A DNA stretch of 64,000 bases from NCBI GenBank assembly GCA_011391495.1, contig JAABQK010000013.1:1-64000 (forward strand). The letters are read 5' to 3'. Numbering within the stretch: position 1 is the first letter of the stretch; every line of letters begins with the position of its first letter. The stretch is from Hydrogenophaga sp. (GTDB lineage Bacteria > Pseudomonadota > Gammaproteobacteria > Burkholderiales > Burkholderiaceae_C). Below, one piece after another: positions 27,713 through 38,852 of the stretch. Under the pieces are notes generated by a model. It did no database searches, was not told the origin of the DNA, and was given only the letters and a program-made list of their open reading frames with translations. Position numbers and translations under genes: made by a program.

Positions 27713-29650
27713 ATGAACAAAAACCCCTCCGACCACCTCCCCCCCGTGCCCGCCCAGCCGGCGGGCAGGTTTGCCAGCACCTGGCTCGGCGAGACGGATG
27801 TCTGGCTGCTCGCCGAGGGCAAACACCGGCGGCCCTGGCAGAAACTCGGCGCACATCCCACGGTGCTCGATGGTGCGGCGGGTACCGCGTTCGCGGTCTG
27901 GGCGCCGCACGCGCGTTCGATCGGGCTGGCGGGTGACTTCAACAGCTGGCAGCCTCAGCCGATGCGCCTGCGCCCCGAGTGCGGCGTGTGGGAGCTGTTC
28001 GTGCCCGGCGCTGGCGTGGGCGACTGGTACAAGTTCGAGGTCCAGGGCGTTGATGGCCGGCACGTGTTCAAGACCGACCCCTATGCGCGCGAAACGGAAC
28101 TGCCACCCGGCAATGCCGCGCGCGTGTGCGCACCGCTGCGCACGGCACCGGTACCCGCCGCGACGCACCAGCGGCCCGCCGCGCCCATGGCCATCTACGA
28201 AGTGCACGCCGGCTCCTGGAAGCGCCCCGACGGCCCGCACACGATCCCCACCTGGGACGATCTGGCCAGCCACCTCGTCCCCTACGCCGCCGGCCTGGGC
28301 TTCACCCACCTGGAGCTGCTGCCCGTCAGCGAGCACCCGTTCTACGCCTCCTGGGGTTACCAGCCCACGGGTCTGTATGCGCCCACCGCGCGCCACGGCT
28401 CTCCCGAGGCCTTTCGCCGCTTTGTGGACGCGGCGCACGCCGCCGGCCTGAAGCTGATCCTGGACTGGGTGCCCGCCCACTTCCCCGCCGACGAACACGC
28501 GCTGGCGCGCTTCGACGGCACGGCGCTGTACGAACACGCCGACCCGCGCGAAGGTTTCCACCGCGACTGGAACACCCTCATCTACAACTTCGGCCGCCAC
28601 GAGGTGCGCAACTTCCTGGTCGGCAACGCGCTGTTCTGGGTCGAGCAGTACGGCATCGACGGCCTGCGCGTGGACGCGGTGGCGTCCATGCTCTACCGCG
28701 ACTACAGCCGCCCGCCCGGCGAGTGGGTGCCCAACCGCGACGGCGGGCGCGAGAACTACGAGGCCATCGCCTTCCTGCGCGAGGTGCACGATGTGCTGCA
28801 ACGCGAAGCGCCGCAGGCCACCACCATCGCCGAGGAGTCCACCGCCTTCCCGCGCGTGACCGGCCCGGTGGCCGAAGGGGGTCTGGGCTTCGACCACAAA
28901 TGGAACATGGGCTGGATGCACGACACCCTGGCCTATTTTTCGATGGACCCGGTGCACCGGCGCTGGCACCACCACAAGCTCACCTTCGCGATGATGTACG
29001 CGCACAGCGAAGACTACGTGCTGCCGCTCTCGCACGACGAGGTGGTGCATGGCAAGGGCTCGCTGCTGGGCAAGATGGCCGGCGACCGCTGGCAGCAACT
29101 CGCCAACCTGCGCGCACTCTACGGCTGGATGTACGCCCACCCCGGCAAGAAGCTGCTGTTCATGGGCGCCGAACTCGCCCAGCCCAGCGAGTGGGACCAC
29201 GACAGCGAACTGCCCTGGCACCTGCTGGGCGACCCGGCGCACGCCGGCGTGCAGCGCCTGGTCGGTGACCTCAACCAGGCCTACCGCGCGCAGCCGGCCC
29301 TGCATGCGCGCGACACCGACCCGAACAGCTTCCAGTGGCTGGTGGTGGACGACGCCGACCACTCGGTGCTGGCCTTCGCGCGCTACGGCCACAGGCTGGA
29401 AGACACGGTGGTGCTGATCGCCAACCTCACGCCGATGGTGCGCCACGGTTACCGCGTCGGCCTGCCCCACGGTGGCGCCTGGCACGAAACCCTCAACACC
29501 GATTCGGCGCACTACGGCGGCAGCAATGTTGGCAACCACGGCCACGTGCTGGCAGACGAGGTGCGGATGCACGGCCAGCGCTGGTCCGCGGCGTTCACGC
29601 TGCCGCCACTGGCGGTGCTTTGGTTGCAGCCAGAACCCGCGGGCACATGA
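27713..29650 (+). CDS. glgB: 1,4-alpha-glucan branching enzyme
   Basis: Introduces alpha-1,6 branches into glycogen. The 645-residue protein has an N-terminal CBM48 ('[24 protein letters not shown]', about 62-85) and a GH13 catalytic barrel. The nucleophile Asp321 lies in '[11 protein letters not shown]', the acid/base Glu374 in '[10 protein letters not shown]', and the transition-state Asp442 in '[13 protein letters not shown]'. It lacks the extra N1 domain of E. coli GlgB, which explains the shorter length. It opens the glycogen operon and ends in an ATGA overlap with glgX. Confidence 0.96.
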   Translation: MNKNPSDHLPPVPAQPAGRFASTWLGETDVWLLAEGKHRRPWQKLGAHPTVLDGAAGTAFAVWAPHARSIGLAGDFNSWQPQPMRLRPECGVWELFVPGAGVGDWYKFEVQGVDGRHVFKTDPYARETELPPGNAARVCAPLRTAPVPAATHQRPAAPMAIYEVHAGSWKRPDGPHTIPTWDDLASHLVPYAAGLGFTHLELLPVSEHPFYASWGYQPTGLYAPTARHGSPEAFRRFVDAAHAAGLKLILDWVPAHFPADEHALARFDGTALYEHADPREGFHRDWNTLIYNFGRHEVRNFLVGNALFWVEQYGIDGLRVDAVASMLYRDYSRPPGEWVPNRDGGRENYEAIAFLREVHDVLQREAPQATTIAEESTAFPRVTGPVAEGGLGFDHKWNMGWMHDTLAYFSMDPVHRRWHHHKLTFAMMYAHSEDYVLPLSHDEVVHGKGSLLGKMAGDRWQQLANLRALYGWMYAHPGKKLLFMGAELAQPSEWDHDSELPWHLLGDPAHAGVQRLVGDLNQAYRAQPALHARDTDPNSFQWLVVDDADHSVLAFARYGHRLEDTVVLIANLTPMVRHGYRVGLPHGGAWHETLNTDSAHYGGSNVGNHGHVLADEVRMHGQRWSAAFTLPPLAVLWLQPEPAGT

Positions 29651-31809
29651 GCACGGCGCACCTCACCCCTGAATTGGGCGCCCGCCTGCATGCGCAGGAC
29701 GGGCAACCCGGCGTGCGCTTCGCCGTCTGGGCGCCGCAGGCCGAGGGCGTGGCCGTGTGCCTGTTCGGCACCGCGACCGGCCCCGAGACGCGGCGCATCG
29801 CGCTGTCACCTGCAGGCAACGGCGTCTGGCAAGCCTTCGTGGCCGGCCTCACCGCCGGCCAGCTGTATGGCCTGCGCGCCAGCGGCCCCTGGAACCCCGA
29901 AGCCGGCCAGCGTTTCAATCCGGCCCGCCTGCTGCTCGACCCCTGGGCCCTGTCCCTGGTGGGCGGCACCGCGCGGCTGGCCCTGCAGACCGGCCACAGC
30001 GTGGCCGATCCGCTGCACCCCACCCAGGCCTGGGCCGATCACCAGCCCGACCCGCACGACAACGCCGCGGCCAGCCCGAAGTGCGTGGTGCTGGACAGCG
30101 CCACCGAGCTGGTCGAGGGGAGCGCCATCGCGCCGCGGCCGGTGCAGGCGGGTGACCGCGTGGTCCTCTACGAGGCCCACGTGAAGGCGCTCACCCGCCT
30201 GCACCCGGAGCTGCCCGAAGCCCTGCGCGGCAGCTACGCTGCCCTCGCCCACCCGGTGGTGTTGCAGCACCTGCAGCGCCTAGGCATCACAACCGTCTGC
30301 CTGCTGCCCGTGCACCAGCACATCAGCGAGCGCCACCTGCTCGCGCGCGGCCTCTCCAACCACTGGGGCTACAACACCCTCAGCGCCTTTGCGCCCGAAC
30401 CGGCCTACGCCGCCTGCACCGCAGGCCAGGACCCGGGTTCGCCGGAGCAGGCGGCTGCCGTGCGTGCCGAGTTCCGCCGGATGGTGGACGCGCTGCACCG
30501 CGCCGGCATCGAGCTGGTGCTGGACGTGGTGTTCAACCACACGGCCGAGAGCGACCCCGACGGCCCCACGCTCGGCTGGCGCGGCCTGGGCCAGAGCGAC
30601 TGGTACGCCATGGCAGGGCACGGCGTGCCACACAACTTCAGCGGCTGCGGCAACAGCCTGAACGTGGGCGAGCCCCGCGTGATCCAGTGGGTGATGGACA
30701 GCCTGCGCTGGTGGGTGCAGGCCTATGGTGTGGACGGCTTCCGGTTTGACCTCGCCGTGTCGCTCGGTCGCGTCGCCGCGCTCGGCCACGCCTTCCACCC
30801 GCACGCGCCACTGCTCAGTGCCATGGCACAAGACCCCGTGCTGCGCCAGGTGCGCCTGATCGCCGAACCCTGGGACGTGGGCCCGAACGGTCACCACACC
30901 GGCGGCTTCGCGCCCGGCTGGCTGGAGTGGAACGACGCTTTTCGCGACGACGTGCGTGCCTTCTGGCTCGGCCACCATGCCTCGCTCGGTGCGCTGGCCA
31001 GCCGCGTGTGCGCCAGCAGCGACCTGTTTGACCGCCAGGGACGGGCGCCCGCGGCCAGCGTGAACATGCTCACCGCACACGATGGCTTCAACCTGGCCGA
31101 TCTCACCGCCTACAGCCACAAACACAACGCCGCCAACGGTGAAGATAACCGCGACGGCCACGACCACAACCTGAGCGCCAACGCCGGCATCGAAGGCGCC
31201 ACCGACGACCCGGTCGTGCTGCACCGGCGTGGCCTGTGGCGGCGCGCCCTGCTCGCCACCCTCTTCTGTGCACAGGGCACCCCCCAGTTGCTGGCGGGCG
31301 ACGAGATCGGGCACAGCCAGCAGGGCAACAACAACAGCTACTGCCAGGACAACCCGGTCACCTGGCTGGACTGGACCCAGCCCGACCGCGGGCTGGCCGA
31401 ATTCGTGTCGCAGCTCGCCGCGCTGCGGCGCAGGCACCCGGGCCTGCGCCATGCGCGCTGGTTCAGCGGCCAGCCCACCGCCGAAGGCGGTCCGGCCGAC
31501 ATCCACTGGCTGCACGGCGACGGCCAGGCCATGCACGCCGAGGCCTGGCACAACAGCCAGCACTGCACTCTGGGCGCGGTGATCACCGTCGGCGAAGAGG
31601 GCAAGCCGCCCGCTGAGCGGCTGCTGCTGATCTGGCACGCCGGCCGCGGCCACACCACCATGGCCCTGCCCCCGGGCCGCTGGTCGCTGCGACTGGACAG
31701 CGCCCGGAACTTCGTGGCCCTGGACGCCCCGGCTGGCCAGTCCGTGGCGGGCCCGATGCACCTCGGCGAGCCCACGGTGTGCCTGCTGGTCCAGAGTTTG
31801 CAAGGCTGA
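29647..31809 (+). CDS. glgX: Glycogen debranching enzyme GlgX
   Basis: Cleaves alpha-1,6 branches from phosphorylase-limited glycogen. A 720-residue GH13_11 isoamylase-type enzyme with an N-terminal CBM48 ('[17 protein letters not shown]') and barrel motifs '[11 protein letters not shown]', '[13 protein letters not shown]' (nucleophile Asp) and '[11 protein letters not shown]' (acid/base Glu), followed by '[12 protein letters not shown]' (third Asp). Its ATG overlaps the glgB stop (ATGA), and its own stop overlaps the following malQ start. It works with GlgP and MalQ in glycogen breakdown. Confidence 0.95.
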   Translation: MSTAHLTPELGARLHAQDGQPGVRFAVWAPQAEGVAVCLFGTATGPETRRIALSPAGNGVWQAFVAGLTAGQLYGLRASGPWNPEAGQRFNPARLLLDPWALSLVGGTARLALQTGHSVADPLHPTQAWADHQPDPHDNAAASPKCVVLDSATELVEGSAIAPRPVQAGDRVVLYEAHVKALTRLHPELPEALRGSYAALAHPVVLQHLQRLGITTVCLLPVHQHISERHLLARGLSNHWGYNTLSAFAPEPAYAACTAGQDPGSPEQAAAVRAEFRRMVDALHRAGIELVLDVVFNHTAESDPDGPTLGWRGLGQSDWYAMAGHGVPHNFSGCGNSLNVGEPRVIQWVMDSLRWWVQAYGVDGFRFDLAVSLGRVAALGHAFHPHAPLLSAMAQDPVLRQVRLIAEPWDVGPNGHHTGGFAPGWLEWNDAFRDDVRAFWLGHHASLGALASRVCASSDLFDRQGRAPAASVNMLTAHDGFNLADLTAYSHKHNAANGEDNRDGHDHNLSANAGIEGATDDPVVLHRRGLWRRALLATLFCAQGTPQLLAGDEIGHSQQGNNNSYCQDNPVTWLDWTQPDRGLAEFVSQLAALRRRHPGLRHARWFSGQPTAEGGPADIHWLHGDGQAMHAEAWHNSQHCTLGAVITVGEEGKPPAERLLLIWHAGRGHTTMALPPGRWSLRLDSARNFVALDAPAGQSVAGPMHLGEPTVCLLVQSLQG

Positions 31810-33353
31810 TGCCCTCACCACGCACCACGCACCACGCCATGAACCACCACCCCAGCGACCTGCTTTCGCGCCGAACCAGCGGTGTGCTGCTGCACATCAC
31901 CAGCCTGCCCGGCCCCCACGGCTCGGGCGACCTCGGGCCTGGTGCGCGCCACTTTGTGGACTGGCTGGCCTCGGCGGGCCAGTCGCTGTGGCAGATACTG
32001 CCCCTCTCGCCGGCGGGTCCGGGCAACTCGCCCTACCAGAGCGTCTCGGCCTTTGCCGGCAGCCCGCTGATGGTGGACCTGGACCAGCTGGTGCATCTGG
32101 GCTGGCTGCCCTGGATGGCGCGCAAGGGCTTCGACCACCACCGCTGCGATTTCGAACGCGTGGCGCCCTACCGCATGGCCTGCCTGCGCAAGGCCTGGGA
32201 CGGCTTCACGCAGCGTGCCACCGACATCTGCCGCGAGGCCCTGGCCGACTTCTGCACCGAACAGGCGCACTGGCTGGACGACTATGCCCTTTTCATGGTG
32301 CTCGACGAGCGACACGGTGGTCCCTGGTCGCTCTGGCCCGAGCCACTGGCCCGGCGCGACCCGGCGGCGCTGGCCGCGGTGCGCGAGCAGTCGGCCCACG
32401 CGCTGGGTTTCTGGCGCTTCGTGCAATGGCGTTTCTGGGTGCAGTGGCAGGCGCTGCGCACCTACGCCCGCGAGCGTGGCGTGCAGATGGTGGGCGACGC
32501 GCCCATCTTCGTCGCGCACCACAGCGCCGACGTCTGGGCCCACGCCAGCGAGTTCCGGCTCGATGAGCAATGCGAGCCGCTGGTCGTGGCCGGCGTGCCA
32601 CCCGACTACTTCAGTGCCTCCGGCCAGCGCTGGGGCAACCCGCTCTACAACTGGGAAAGCATGGCGCACCACGGCTACCGCTGGTGGAAAGACCGGCTGG
32701 CCCACCTGTTCCAGCAGGTAGACGTGGTCCGGCTCGATCACTTTCGCGGCTTCGAGGCCCACTGGGAAATTCCGGCCAGCGAGCCCACGGCCGTGGCGGG
32801 CTGCTGGCAACCCGGGCCGGGCCGGCCTTTCTTCGAAGCGATCCAGGAGGAGCTGGGCCACCTGCCCATCATTGCGGAAGACCTGGGCGTGATCACGCCC
32901 GAGGTGACCGCGCTGCGCGAGGCCTGCGGTTTTCCGGGCATGCGCATCCTGCAGTTCGCCTTTGGCAGTGGCCCGGCCAATCCCTACCTGCCACACAACC
33001 TGGAACGCCACACGGTGGCCTACACCGGCACCCACGACAACGACACAACCGCGGGCTGGTGGACCAGCGCCACCACGGCTGAAAAGGCATCGGCGCGCGA
33101 CTACCTCGGCGCGGGCGTGGACGCCGAGCCGCACTGGATGCTGATCCGCGCACTGTCGATGTCGATCGCCAACACCCTGGTCGTGCCGTTCCAGGACGTG
33201 CTGGGCCTGGACAGCAAACACCGCATGAACACCCCGGGCCGGGCCACCGGCTGCTGGGAATGGCGCTTCGACTGGAGCCAGGTCGACCACCGCCCGGCCG
33301 AGCGGCTGGCGGCCCTGACCCACGCCCACGGCCGATGGCCAGCCCGCCCCTGA
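31809..33353 (+). CDS. malQ: 4-alpha-glucanotransferase (amylomaltase)
   Basis: Transfers maltosyl and longer glucan units between chains, recycling short maltodextrins left by debranching. The 514-residue GH77 enzyme has 'ITSLPGPHGSGDLGPGARHFVDWLA', 'LPLSPAGPGNSPYQSVSAFAG', the nucleophile region 'VVRLDHFRGFEAHW' and the acid/base region 'PIIAEDLGVITPEV'. I take the ATG at 31809, which overlaps the glgX stop (TGATG); an alternative ATG at 31839 would give 504 residues, also normal. It lies in the glg operon rather than in a maltose locus. Confidence 0.94.
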   Translation: MPSPRTTHHAMNHHPSDLLSRRTSGVLLHITSLPGPHGSGDLGPGARHFVDWLASAGQSLWQILPLSPAGPGNSPYQSVSAFAGSPLMVDLDQLVHLGWLPWMARKGFDHHRCDFERVAPYRMACLRKAWDGFTQRATDICREALADFCTEQAHWLDDYALFMVLDERHGGPWSLWPEPLARRDPAALAAVREQSAHALGFWRFVQWRFWVQWQALRTYARERGVQMVGDAPIFVAHHSADVWAHASEFRLDEQCEPLVVAGVPPDYFSASGQRWGNPLYNWESMAHHGYRWWKDRLAHLFQQVDVVRLDHFRGFEAHWEIPASEPTAVAGCWQPGPGRPFFEAIQEELGHLPIIAEDLGVITPEVTALREACGFPGMRILQFAFGSGPANPYLPHNLERHTVAYTGTHDNDTTAGWWTSATTAEKASARDYLGAGVDAEPHWMLIRALSMSIANTLVVPFQDVLGLDSKHRMNTPGRATGCWEWRFDWSQVDHRPAERLAALTHAHGRWPARP

Positions 33354-33386
33354 TCACACCGACTTGCATCACAACAGGAGACACGC

Positions 33387-34649
33387 ATGGACCAGAAGAC
33401 CACCCCCCAGTACCTGGCCAAACGCACCATCGCCCTGGTGCTGGCCGGCGGTCGCGGCTCGCGCCTGCAGGCGCTGACCGACCGCCGCGCCAAACCCGCG
33501 GTGTACTTCGGTGGCAAGTTCCGCATCATCGACTTTGCGCTCTCCAACTGCCTGAACTCGGGCGTGCGTCGCATCGGCGTGGTGACCCAATACAAGTCAC
33601 ACAGCCTGCTGCGCCACCTGCAGCGCGGCTGGAGCTTCCTGCGCAACGAGTTCAACGAGTTCATCGACCTGCTGCCGGCCCAGCAGCGCATGAACGACGA
33701 GAGCTGGTATCTCGGCACGGCCGATGCGGTCTACCAGAACCTGGACATCCTGCTGGCCCACAAGCCCGATTACATCCTGGTGCTGGCCGGCGACCACATC
33801 TACAAGATGGACTACGCCGCCCTCATCGCCGACCATGTGGCGCAGGGCAAAAAATGCACGGTGGCCTGCATCGAGGTGCCGCTGGCCGAAGCCTCCGCCT
33901 TTGGCGTGATGGCCATCGACAACCAGCGCCGCATCGTCCATTTTCTGGAGAAGCCGGCCCAGCCACCCGCCATGCCCGGCAAGCCCGGCATGGCGCTGGC
34001 CAGCATGGGCATCTATGTGTTCGACGCACAGCATCTCTACCAGGCCCTGAAGGCCGACGCCAGCATGCCCGGATCCACCCGCGACTTCGGCAAGGATGTG
34101 ATCCCCGCCATGGTCGCCGCGGGCGAGGCTGTGGCGCATCCGTTCGGCATGTCCTGTGTCAAGAGCTCCCCCGAAGCGCCGGCCTACTGGCGCGACGTGG
34201 GCACGGTGGACGCCTACTGGGCCGCCAACCTCGACCTCACCGGCACCGTCCCCGAGCTCGACATGTACGACCGCGAGTGGCCGATCTGGACCTACCAGGA
34301 ACAGCTGCCGCCGGCCAAGTTCGTGTTTGACGATGACGGCCGCCGCGGCATGGCGGTGGATTCGCTGGTCTCGGGCGGCTGCATCATCTCGGGCGCGCAT
34401 GTGCGCCGCTCGGTGCTGTTCTCCAAGGTGCGGATCCACTCTTTCGCCTCGGTCGAAGAAGCGGTGCTGCTGCCCGAGGTGGATGTGGGCCGCAACTGCC
34501 AACTGCGCAAGGTGGTGATCGACAACGGCTGCGTGATTCCCGACGGCATGCGCATCGGATGGGATGCCGCCGAAGATGCGCGCCGCTTCTTCCGCACCGA
34601 CAGCGGCGTGGTGCTGGTCACGCGCGACATGCTCATGGCTTTGGAATGA
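33387..34649 (+). CDS. glgC: Glucose-1-phosphate adenylyltransferase (ADP-glucose pyrophosphorylase)
   Basis: Makes ADP-glucose from ATP and glucose-1-phosphate, the committed step of glycogen synthesis. The 420-residue protein has the nucleotidyltransferase signature '[28 protein letters not shown]' near its N-terminus, '[13 protein letters not shown]' and '[12 protein letters not shown]' in the catalytic domain, and a C-terminal left-handed beta-helix starting near '[23 protein letters not shown]'. N-terminal basic residues ('[11 protein letters not shown]') match allosteric enzymes. A GGAG site precedes ATG 33387. Confidence 0.96.
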   Translation: MDQKTTPQYLAKRTIALVLAGGRGSRLQALTDRRAKPAVYFGGKFRIIDFALSNCLNSGVRRIGVVTQYKSHSLLRHLQRGWSFLRNEFNEFIDLLPAQQRMNDESWYLGTADAVYQNLDILLAHKPDYILVLAGDHIYKMDYAALIADHVAQGKKCTVACIEVPLAEASAFGVMAIDNQRRIVHFLEKPAQPPAMPGKPGMALASMGIYVFDAQHLYQALKADASMPGSTRDFGKDVIPAMVAAGEAVAHPFGMSCVKSSPEAPAYWRDVGTVDAYWAANLDLTGTVPELDMYDREWPIWTYQEQLPPAKFVFDDDGRRGMAVDSLVSGGCIISGAHVRRSVLFSKVRIHSFASVEEAVLLPEVDVGRNCQLRKVVIDNGCVIPDGMRIGWDAAEDARRFFRTDSGVVLVTRDMLMALE

Positions 34650-34665
34650 CCCCCGACGATTTGAC

Positions 34666-34742
34666 CACCCCCCGCGCCGCCTTCGGCGTCACCCCCCTGG
34701 AAGGGGGCCACACCAGCGGCCCGGCAAAGCCGGTTCCGCGGT
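34666..34742 (+). repeat. Dispersed GC-rich repeat, copy D
   Basis: Begins 16 nt after the glgC stop and ends 51 nt before the glgA start. On the plus strand it reads CACCCCCC, a GCCGCC-TTC-GGCG arm, a CCCCCC-TGGAA-GGGGG hairpin, and a CCGGC-AAA-GCCGG arm ending in CCGCGGTG. Confidence 0.8.
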
Positions 34743-34793
34743 GTGCTGGATGGCGTGTCTTCAGGCGACTCGCCCCTGTTTTTTGATCAGTGC

Positions 34794-36338
34794 ATGAATC
34801 CGCTCAAAGTCCTTTACGTCTGCTCCGAGGTGTACCCGCTGCTCAAGACCGGTGGTCTGGCCGACGTCAGTGCCGGCCTGCCGCCCGCGCTGGCCGCGCA
34901 GGGTGCCGACGTGCGTCTGCTGCTGCCGGCCTTTCCGGCGGTGGCCGCAGGTGTGACGCCGGAAGGTCCGGTCCTGCCGGTGCCCGCGGGCGGCGCTCCC
35001 GGTCTGCCCGCCGGACTCGGGCCGCTGCCTGGTACCTCGCACGGACCTGACCCCTGGCTGCAGCGCGGGCGCATCGGCGCCAGTGGACAGCCGGTCTGGC
35101 TGCTGCACGCACCCGGCCTGTACGGCCGCGGCGGCAATCCCTACCTGGACGGCAGCGGACACCCCTGGCCCGACAGCGCCGAACAGTTCGCCTGGCTGGG
35201 CTGGGCCGCCGCCCTGCTCGGCACGGGTCTGGACCCGACCTGGTGCCCCGACGTGGTGCACGGCCACGACTGGCACGCCGGCCTGGCCTTCGCCTATCTG
35301 CACCAGCTGCGCTTGTCCGGTTCGCGCGCACCCGGCGCGGTGTTCACCATCCACAACCTGGCCTACCAGGGCGTGTTCCCCGCCAACGTGCGCGAGCGCC
35401 TGGGCCTGCCCGACGCGCTGTTCCACATGCAGGGACTGGAGTTCCACGGCCAGGTCTGCTTCATGAAAGCGGGCCTGGTGTACAGCGACGCGATCACCAC
35501 TGTGAGCCCCACCTACGCGCGCGAGATCACCGGGCCGGAGCAGGGCTGCGGGCTGGACGGCGTGCTGCGACAGCGCCAGGAGGTGCTGCACGGCATCCTC
35601 AACGGCGTGGACGAAGTGGTGTGGAACCCGGCGACCGATCCGCTGGTGCAACCCGGTTTCGACGCCGACCACCTGCAGGGAAAGGCAGCTGCCAAGGCGC
35701 GCCTGCAAAAGGCGGTGGGCCTGCAGCCGCAGCCCGACGCGCTGCTGTTTTCGGTGGTCAGCCGTCTGACTGAACAGAAGGGCCTGCACCTGCTGCCCGC
35801 CGTGGTGGACGAACTGGTGCAGCGCGGCGGCCAGCTGATGGTGCTGGGCGCGGGCGATGCCACGATCGAGCAGGCCCTGGCCGACTGTGTGGCGCGCCAC
35901 CCGGGCCGTGTGGCCCTGCGCATCGGCTACGACGAAGCGCTGGCCCACGGCGTCATCGCCGGTGCCGACGTGATCCTGCTGCCCTCGCGCTTCGAGCCCT
36001 GCGGCCTGACCCAGCTCTATGGCCTGCGCTACGGCACGCTGCCTCTGGTACGCGCCGTGGGCGGCCTGGCCGACACCGTGACCGACTGCAGCCTGGAAAA
36101 CCTCGACGAGGGCAGCGCCAGCGGCTTCGTCTTCCACCAGCTGAACGGGACCGAGCTTTCGGCTGCCCTGCGCCGCGCCTTTGCCCTGCAGCGCCGGCCG
36201 GCCGACTGGCGCGCCGTGCAGCGCCACGCCATGGCGCTGCGTTTCGACTGGGCGCGCGCCGCCAGCGCCTACCTGCAGGTGTACCGCCGGGCCGCCACCC
36301 GGACACCCCTCGCCATCCATGGCACAGCTTCTGCTTGA
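34794..36338 (+). CDS. glgA: Glycogen synthase (ADP-glucose, GT5)
   Basis: Extends alpha-1,4-glucan chains from ADP-glucose. The 514-residue protein opens with 'MNPLKVLYVCSEVYPLLKTGGLADVSAGLP', where Lys18-Thr-Gly-Gly binds ADP-glucose. It continues with 'VVHGHDWHAGLAF', 'FTIHNLAYQGVFP' and the C-terminal 'LLPSRFEPCGLTQLYGLRYGTLPLVRAVGGLADTV' signature. The start is ATG 34794. It has a proline/glycine-rich stretch near residues 60-85 ('LPVPAGGAPGLPAGLGPLPG') that is longer than in E. coli. A 144-nt gap holding repeat copy D separates it from glgC. Confidence 0.95.
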   Translation: MNPLKVLYVCSEVYPLLKTGGLADVSAGLPPALAAQGADVRLLLPAFPAVAAGVTPEGPVLPVPAGGAPGLPAGLGPLPGTSHGPDPWLQRGRIGASGQPVWLLHAPGLYGRGGNPYLDGSGHPWPDSAEQFAWLGWAAALLGTGLDPTWCPDVVHGHDWHAGLAFAYLHQLRLSGSRAPGAVFTIHNLAYQGVFPANVRERLGLPDALFHMQGLEFHGQVCFMKAGLVYSDAITTVSPTYAREITGPEQGCGLDGVLRQRQEVLHGILNGVDEVVWNPATDPLVQPGFDADHLQGKAAAKARLQKAVGLQPQPDALLFSVVSRLTEQKGLHLLPAVVDELVQRGGQLMVLGAGDATIEQALADCVARHPGRVALRIGYDEALAHGVIAGADVILLPSRFEPCGLTQLYGLRYGTLPLVRAVGGLADTVTDCSLENLDEGSASGFVFHQLNGTELSAALRRAFALQRRPADWRAVQRHAMALRFDWARAASAYLQVYRRAATRTPLAIHGTASA

Positions 36339-36371
36339 GCCATCCCACCCCCCCACCGCAGACCGACCACC

Positions 36372-38852
36372 ATGCCCAACACCCCGCTCACCCCGACCGT
36401 CGGCACCGCTTCCGCACCGTTCGAGTACGACCAACTGGACAACAGTGTCGCCGCGCTGCGCAAGTCCATCGCCAACCGGCTGGTTTACGCCGTGGGCAAG
36501 GACGTGCGCTCCGCCACCCGGCGCGACTGGCTGTTCGCCCTCTTTCACGCTGTGCGCGACCGGACCATGGACCGCTGGCGCGAAACCCTGGCCGCTTCGC
36601 AGGACAGCGATGCCAAGCGCGTGTATTACCTCTCGCTGGAGTTCCTGACCGGTCGCGCCCTTTCCAATGCCCTGCTCTCGGTCGGCATCTACGACGACGC
36701 CAAAACCGCCTGCACCCAGCTCGGCGCCGACTTCGATGCGCTGCTCGATCTGGAAACCGACGCCGGCCTGGGCAACGGCGGCCTGGGCCGGCTGGCCGCC
36801 TGTTTCCTCGACTCCATGGCCACCGTGGGCCTGCCCGGCATGGGCTACGGCATTCGCTACGACTTCGGCATGTTCGCCCAGCGCATCGTCGACGGCCGCC
36901 AGGTCGAAGAACCCGACTACTGGCTGGTCAACGGCAACCCCTGGGAGTTCATGCGCCCCGAGTTCAGCTTCCCGGTGCAGTTCGGCGGCCGCCTGGTGCA
37001 GGAGGGTGACCATGTGTGCTGGGTGGACACCGAGGACGTGATCGCCACCGCCTACGACAGCGGCGTGCCCGGCCACGAACTCAGCAGCGTCGCCACCCTC
37101 CGCCTGTGGAGCGCGCGCGCCAGCAGCGGTATCAACCTCGACGCCTTCAACAAGGGTGACTACATGCGCGCGGTGGAGGCGAAGAACGAGTCGGAAAACG
37201 TCTCGCGCGTGCTCTACCCCGACGACAGCACCGAGCACGGCAAAGAGCTGCGGCTGCGCCAGGAATACTTCTTCGTCAGCGCTTCGCTGCAGGACATCGT
37301 GCGCCGCTACCTCAAGCACCATGGCAGCTTCGACCAGTTCGCCGACAAGGTGGCGATCCACCTCAACGACACCCACCCCGCGCTCGCCGTGCCCGAGCTC
37401 ATGCGCCTGCTGGTGGACGACCACAAGGTGGAATGGGACACCGCCTGGAGTCTGTGCCAGCGCATCTTCAGCTACACCAACCACACCCTGATGCAGGAAG
37501 CGCTGGAGACCTGGCCGGTGGACATCATGGGTCGCCTGCTGCCGCGCCACCTGCGCATCATTTACGACCTCAACGCCCGTTTCCTGGCCGAGGTGCACGA
37601 GCGCTTCCCCGGCGACAACGAGCTGCTGCGCCGCGTCTCGCTGATCGACGAACGTGGCCAGCGCCGCGTGCGCATGGCCTCGCTCTCGGTGCTGGCCAGC
37701 CACAAGGTCAACGGCGTGTCGGCATTGCACAGCAACCTGATGGTGGAAACCATCTTCGCCGACTTCGCCCGCATCTGGCCCGAGCGCTTCTGCAACAAGA
37801 CCAACGGCATCACGCCACGGCGCTGGCTGTCCCAGGCCAACCGGCCGCTGTCGGCACTGATCGATTCGCGCATCGGCAGCACCTGGCGCCGCAACCTCGA
37901 CGAGTTGTCCCAGCTGCGCGAACTCGCCGCCGAGCCCGAATTCAACAACGCCTTCCGCCTCGCCAAGGCACAGAACAAGCAGCGCCTGGCGGAGCGCATC
38001 GCCAAAGAGACGGGCATAGTCGTCAACCCGGACAGCCTGTTCGACGTGCAGATCAAACGCATGCACGAATACAAGCGCCAGTTGCTCAACGTGCTGCACG
38101 TCGTCACGCGCTACCACCAGATCCTGGCCCACCCGAACGCCAACTGGGTGCCGCGCACGGTCATTTTTGGCGGCAAGGCGGCCTCGGCTTACTACATGGC
38201 CAAGCTGGTCATCAAGCTCATCAACGACGTGGCGCGCACCGTCAACAACGACAAGCGCGTCGGCGACAAGCTCAAGGTGGTGTTCATGCCGAACTACCGC
38301 GTCTCGCTGGCCGAGGTCATCATCCCGGCGGCCGACCTGTCAGAGCAGATCTCCACCGCCGGCACCGAAGCTTCGGGCACCGGCAACATGAAGTTCGCCC
38401 TCAACGGCGCACTCACGGTCGGCACTTGGGACGGCGCCAACATTGAAATTGCGGAGAACGTGGGCCTGGACAACATCTTCATCTTCGGTCTGCGCACCGA
38501 GCAGGTGGCCGCCCTGCGGGCCAGCGGCTACAACCCGCGCCGCTACTACGACAACAACTACGACCTGAAGACCGCCATCGACCGCATCGCCGAAGGCGCC
38601 TTCAGCCCCGAGGAACCGAACCGCTTCCACGACATCACACGCACCCTGCTCGAATCCGACTACTACCTGCTGCTGGCCGACTACGGCGACTACCTGGCCG
38701 CACAGCAGAGGGTGGACGAGCTGTACCGCCGCCCCAGCGAGTGGACACGGCAGGCCATCATGAACGTCGCCGGCATGGGCATGTTCTCGTCCGACCGCAC
38801 GATCCGCGAATACGCAGACGACATCTGGAAGGTCAAGCCGCTGTTTGATTGA
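36372..38852 (+). CDS. glgP: Glycogen/maltodextrin phosphorylase
   Basis: Releases glucose-1-phosphate from the ends of glycogen chains. The 826-residue PLP enzyme has 'YYLSLEFLTGRALSNALL', 'DAGLGNGGLGRLAACFLDSMATVGLPGMGYGIRYDFGMF' and the PLP lysine Lys674 in 'EASGTGNMKFALNGALTVGTWDGANIEI'. It is the last gene of the operon, 33 nt after glgA. The glucose-1-phosphate it makes can feed glycolysis, or go back through GlgC, so the operon carries both directions of the pathway. Confidence 0.96.
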   Translation: MPNTPLTPTVGTASAPFEYDQLDNSVAALRKSIANRLVYAVGKDVRSATRRDWLFALFHAVRDRTMDRWRETLAASQDSDAKRVYYLSLEFLTGRALSNALLSVGIYDDAKTACTQLGADFDALLDLETDAGLGNGGLGRLAACFLDSMATVGLPGMGYGIRYDFGMFAQRIVDGRQVEEPDYWLVNGNPWEFMRPEFSFPVQFGGRLVQEGDHVCWVDTEDVIATAYDSGVPGHELSSVATLRLWSARASSGINLDAFNKGDYMRAVEAKNESENVSRVLYPDDSTEHGKELRLRQEYFFVSASLQDIVRRYLKHHGSFDQFADKVAIHLNDTHPALAVPELMRLLVDDHKVEWDTAWSLCQRIFSYTNHTLMQEALETWPVDIMGRLLPRHLRIIYDLNARFLAEVHERFPGDNELLRRVSLIDERGQRRVRMASLSVLASHKVNGVSALHSNLMVETIFADFARIWPERFCNKTNGITPRRWLSQANRPLSALIDSRIGSTWRRNLDELSQLRELAAEPEFNNAFRLAKAQNKQRLAERIAKETGIVVNPDSLFDVQIKRMHEYKRQLLNVLHVVTRYHQILAHPNANWVPRTVIFGGKAASAYYMAKLVIKLINDVARTVNNDKRVGDKLKVVFMPNYRVSLAEVIIPAADLSEQISTAGTEASGTGNMKFALNGALTVGTWDGANIEIAENVGLDNIFIFGLRTEQVAALRASGYNPRRYYDNNYDLKTAIDRIAEGAFSPEEPNRFHDITRTLLESDYYLLLADYGDYLAAQQRVDELYRRPSEWTRQAIMNVAGMGMFSSDRTIREYADDIWKVKPLFD

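Noticed and set aside
26633-29572. A 979-codon minus-strand frame running through the CDF gene into the glgB region
   Set aside because: Only the part after ATG 27559 is the CDF transporter. The upstream extension is antisense to glgB and not protein-like.
27713-29650. Malto-oligosyltrehalose trehalohydrolase instead of GlgB
   Set aside because: Length is similar, but '[13 protein letters not shown]' and '[10 protein letters not shown]' are branching-enzyme motifs, and no treY or treS is adjacent.
34761-38132. A 1123-codon open frame on the minus strand
   Set aside because: Lies opposite glgA and glgP, both with catalytic motifs. The composition is that of a GC-driven shadow.
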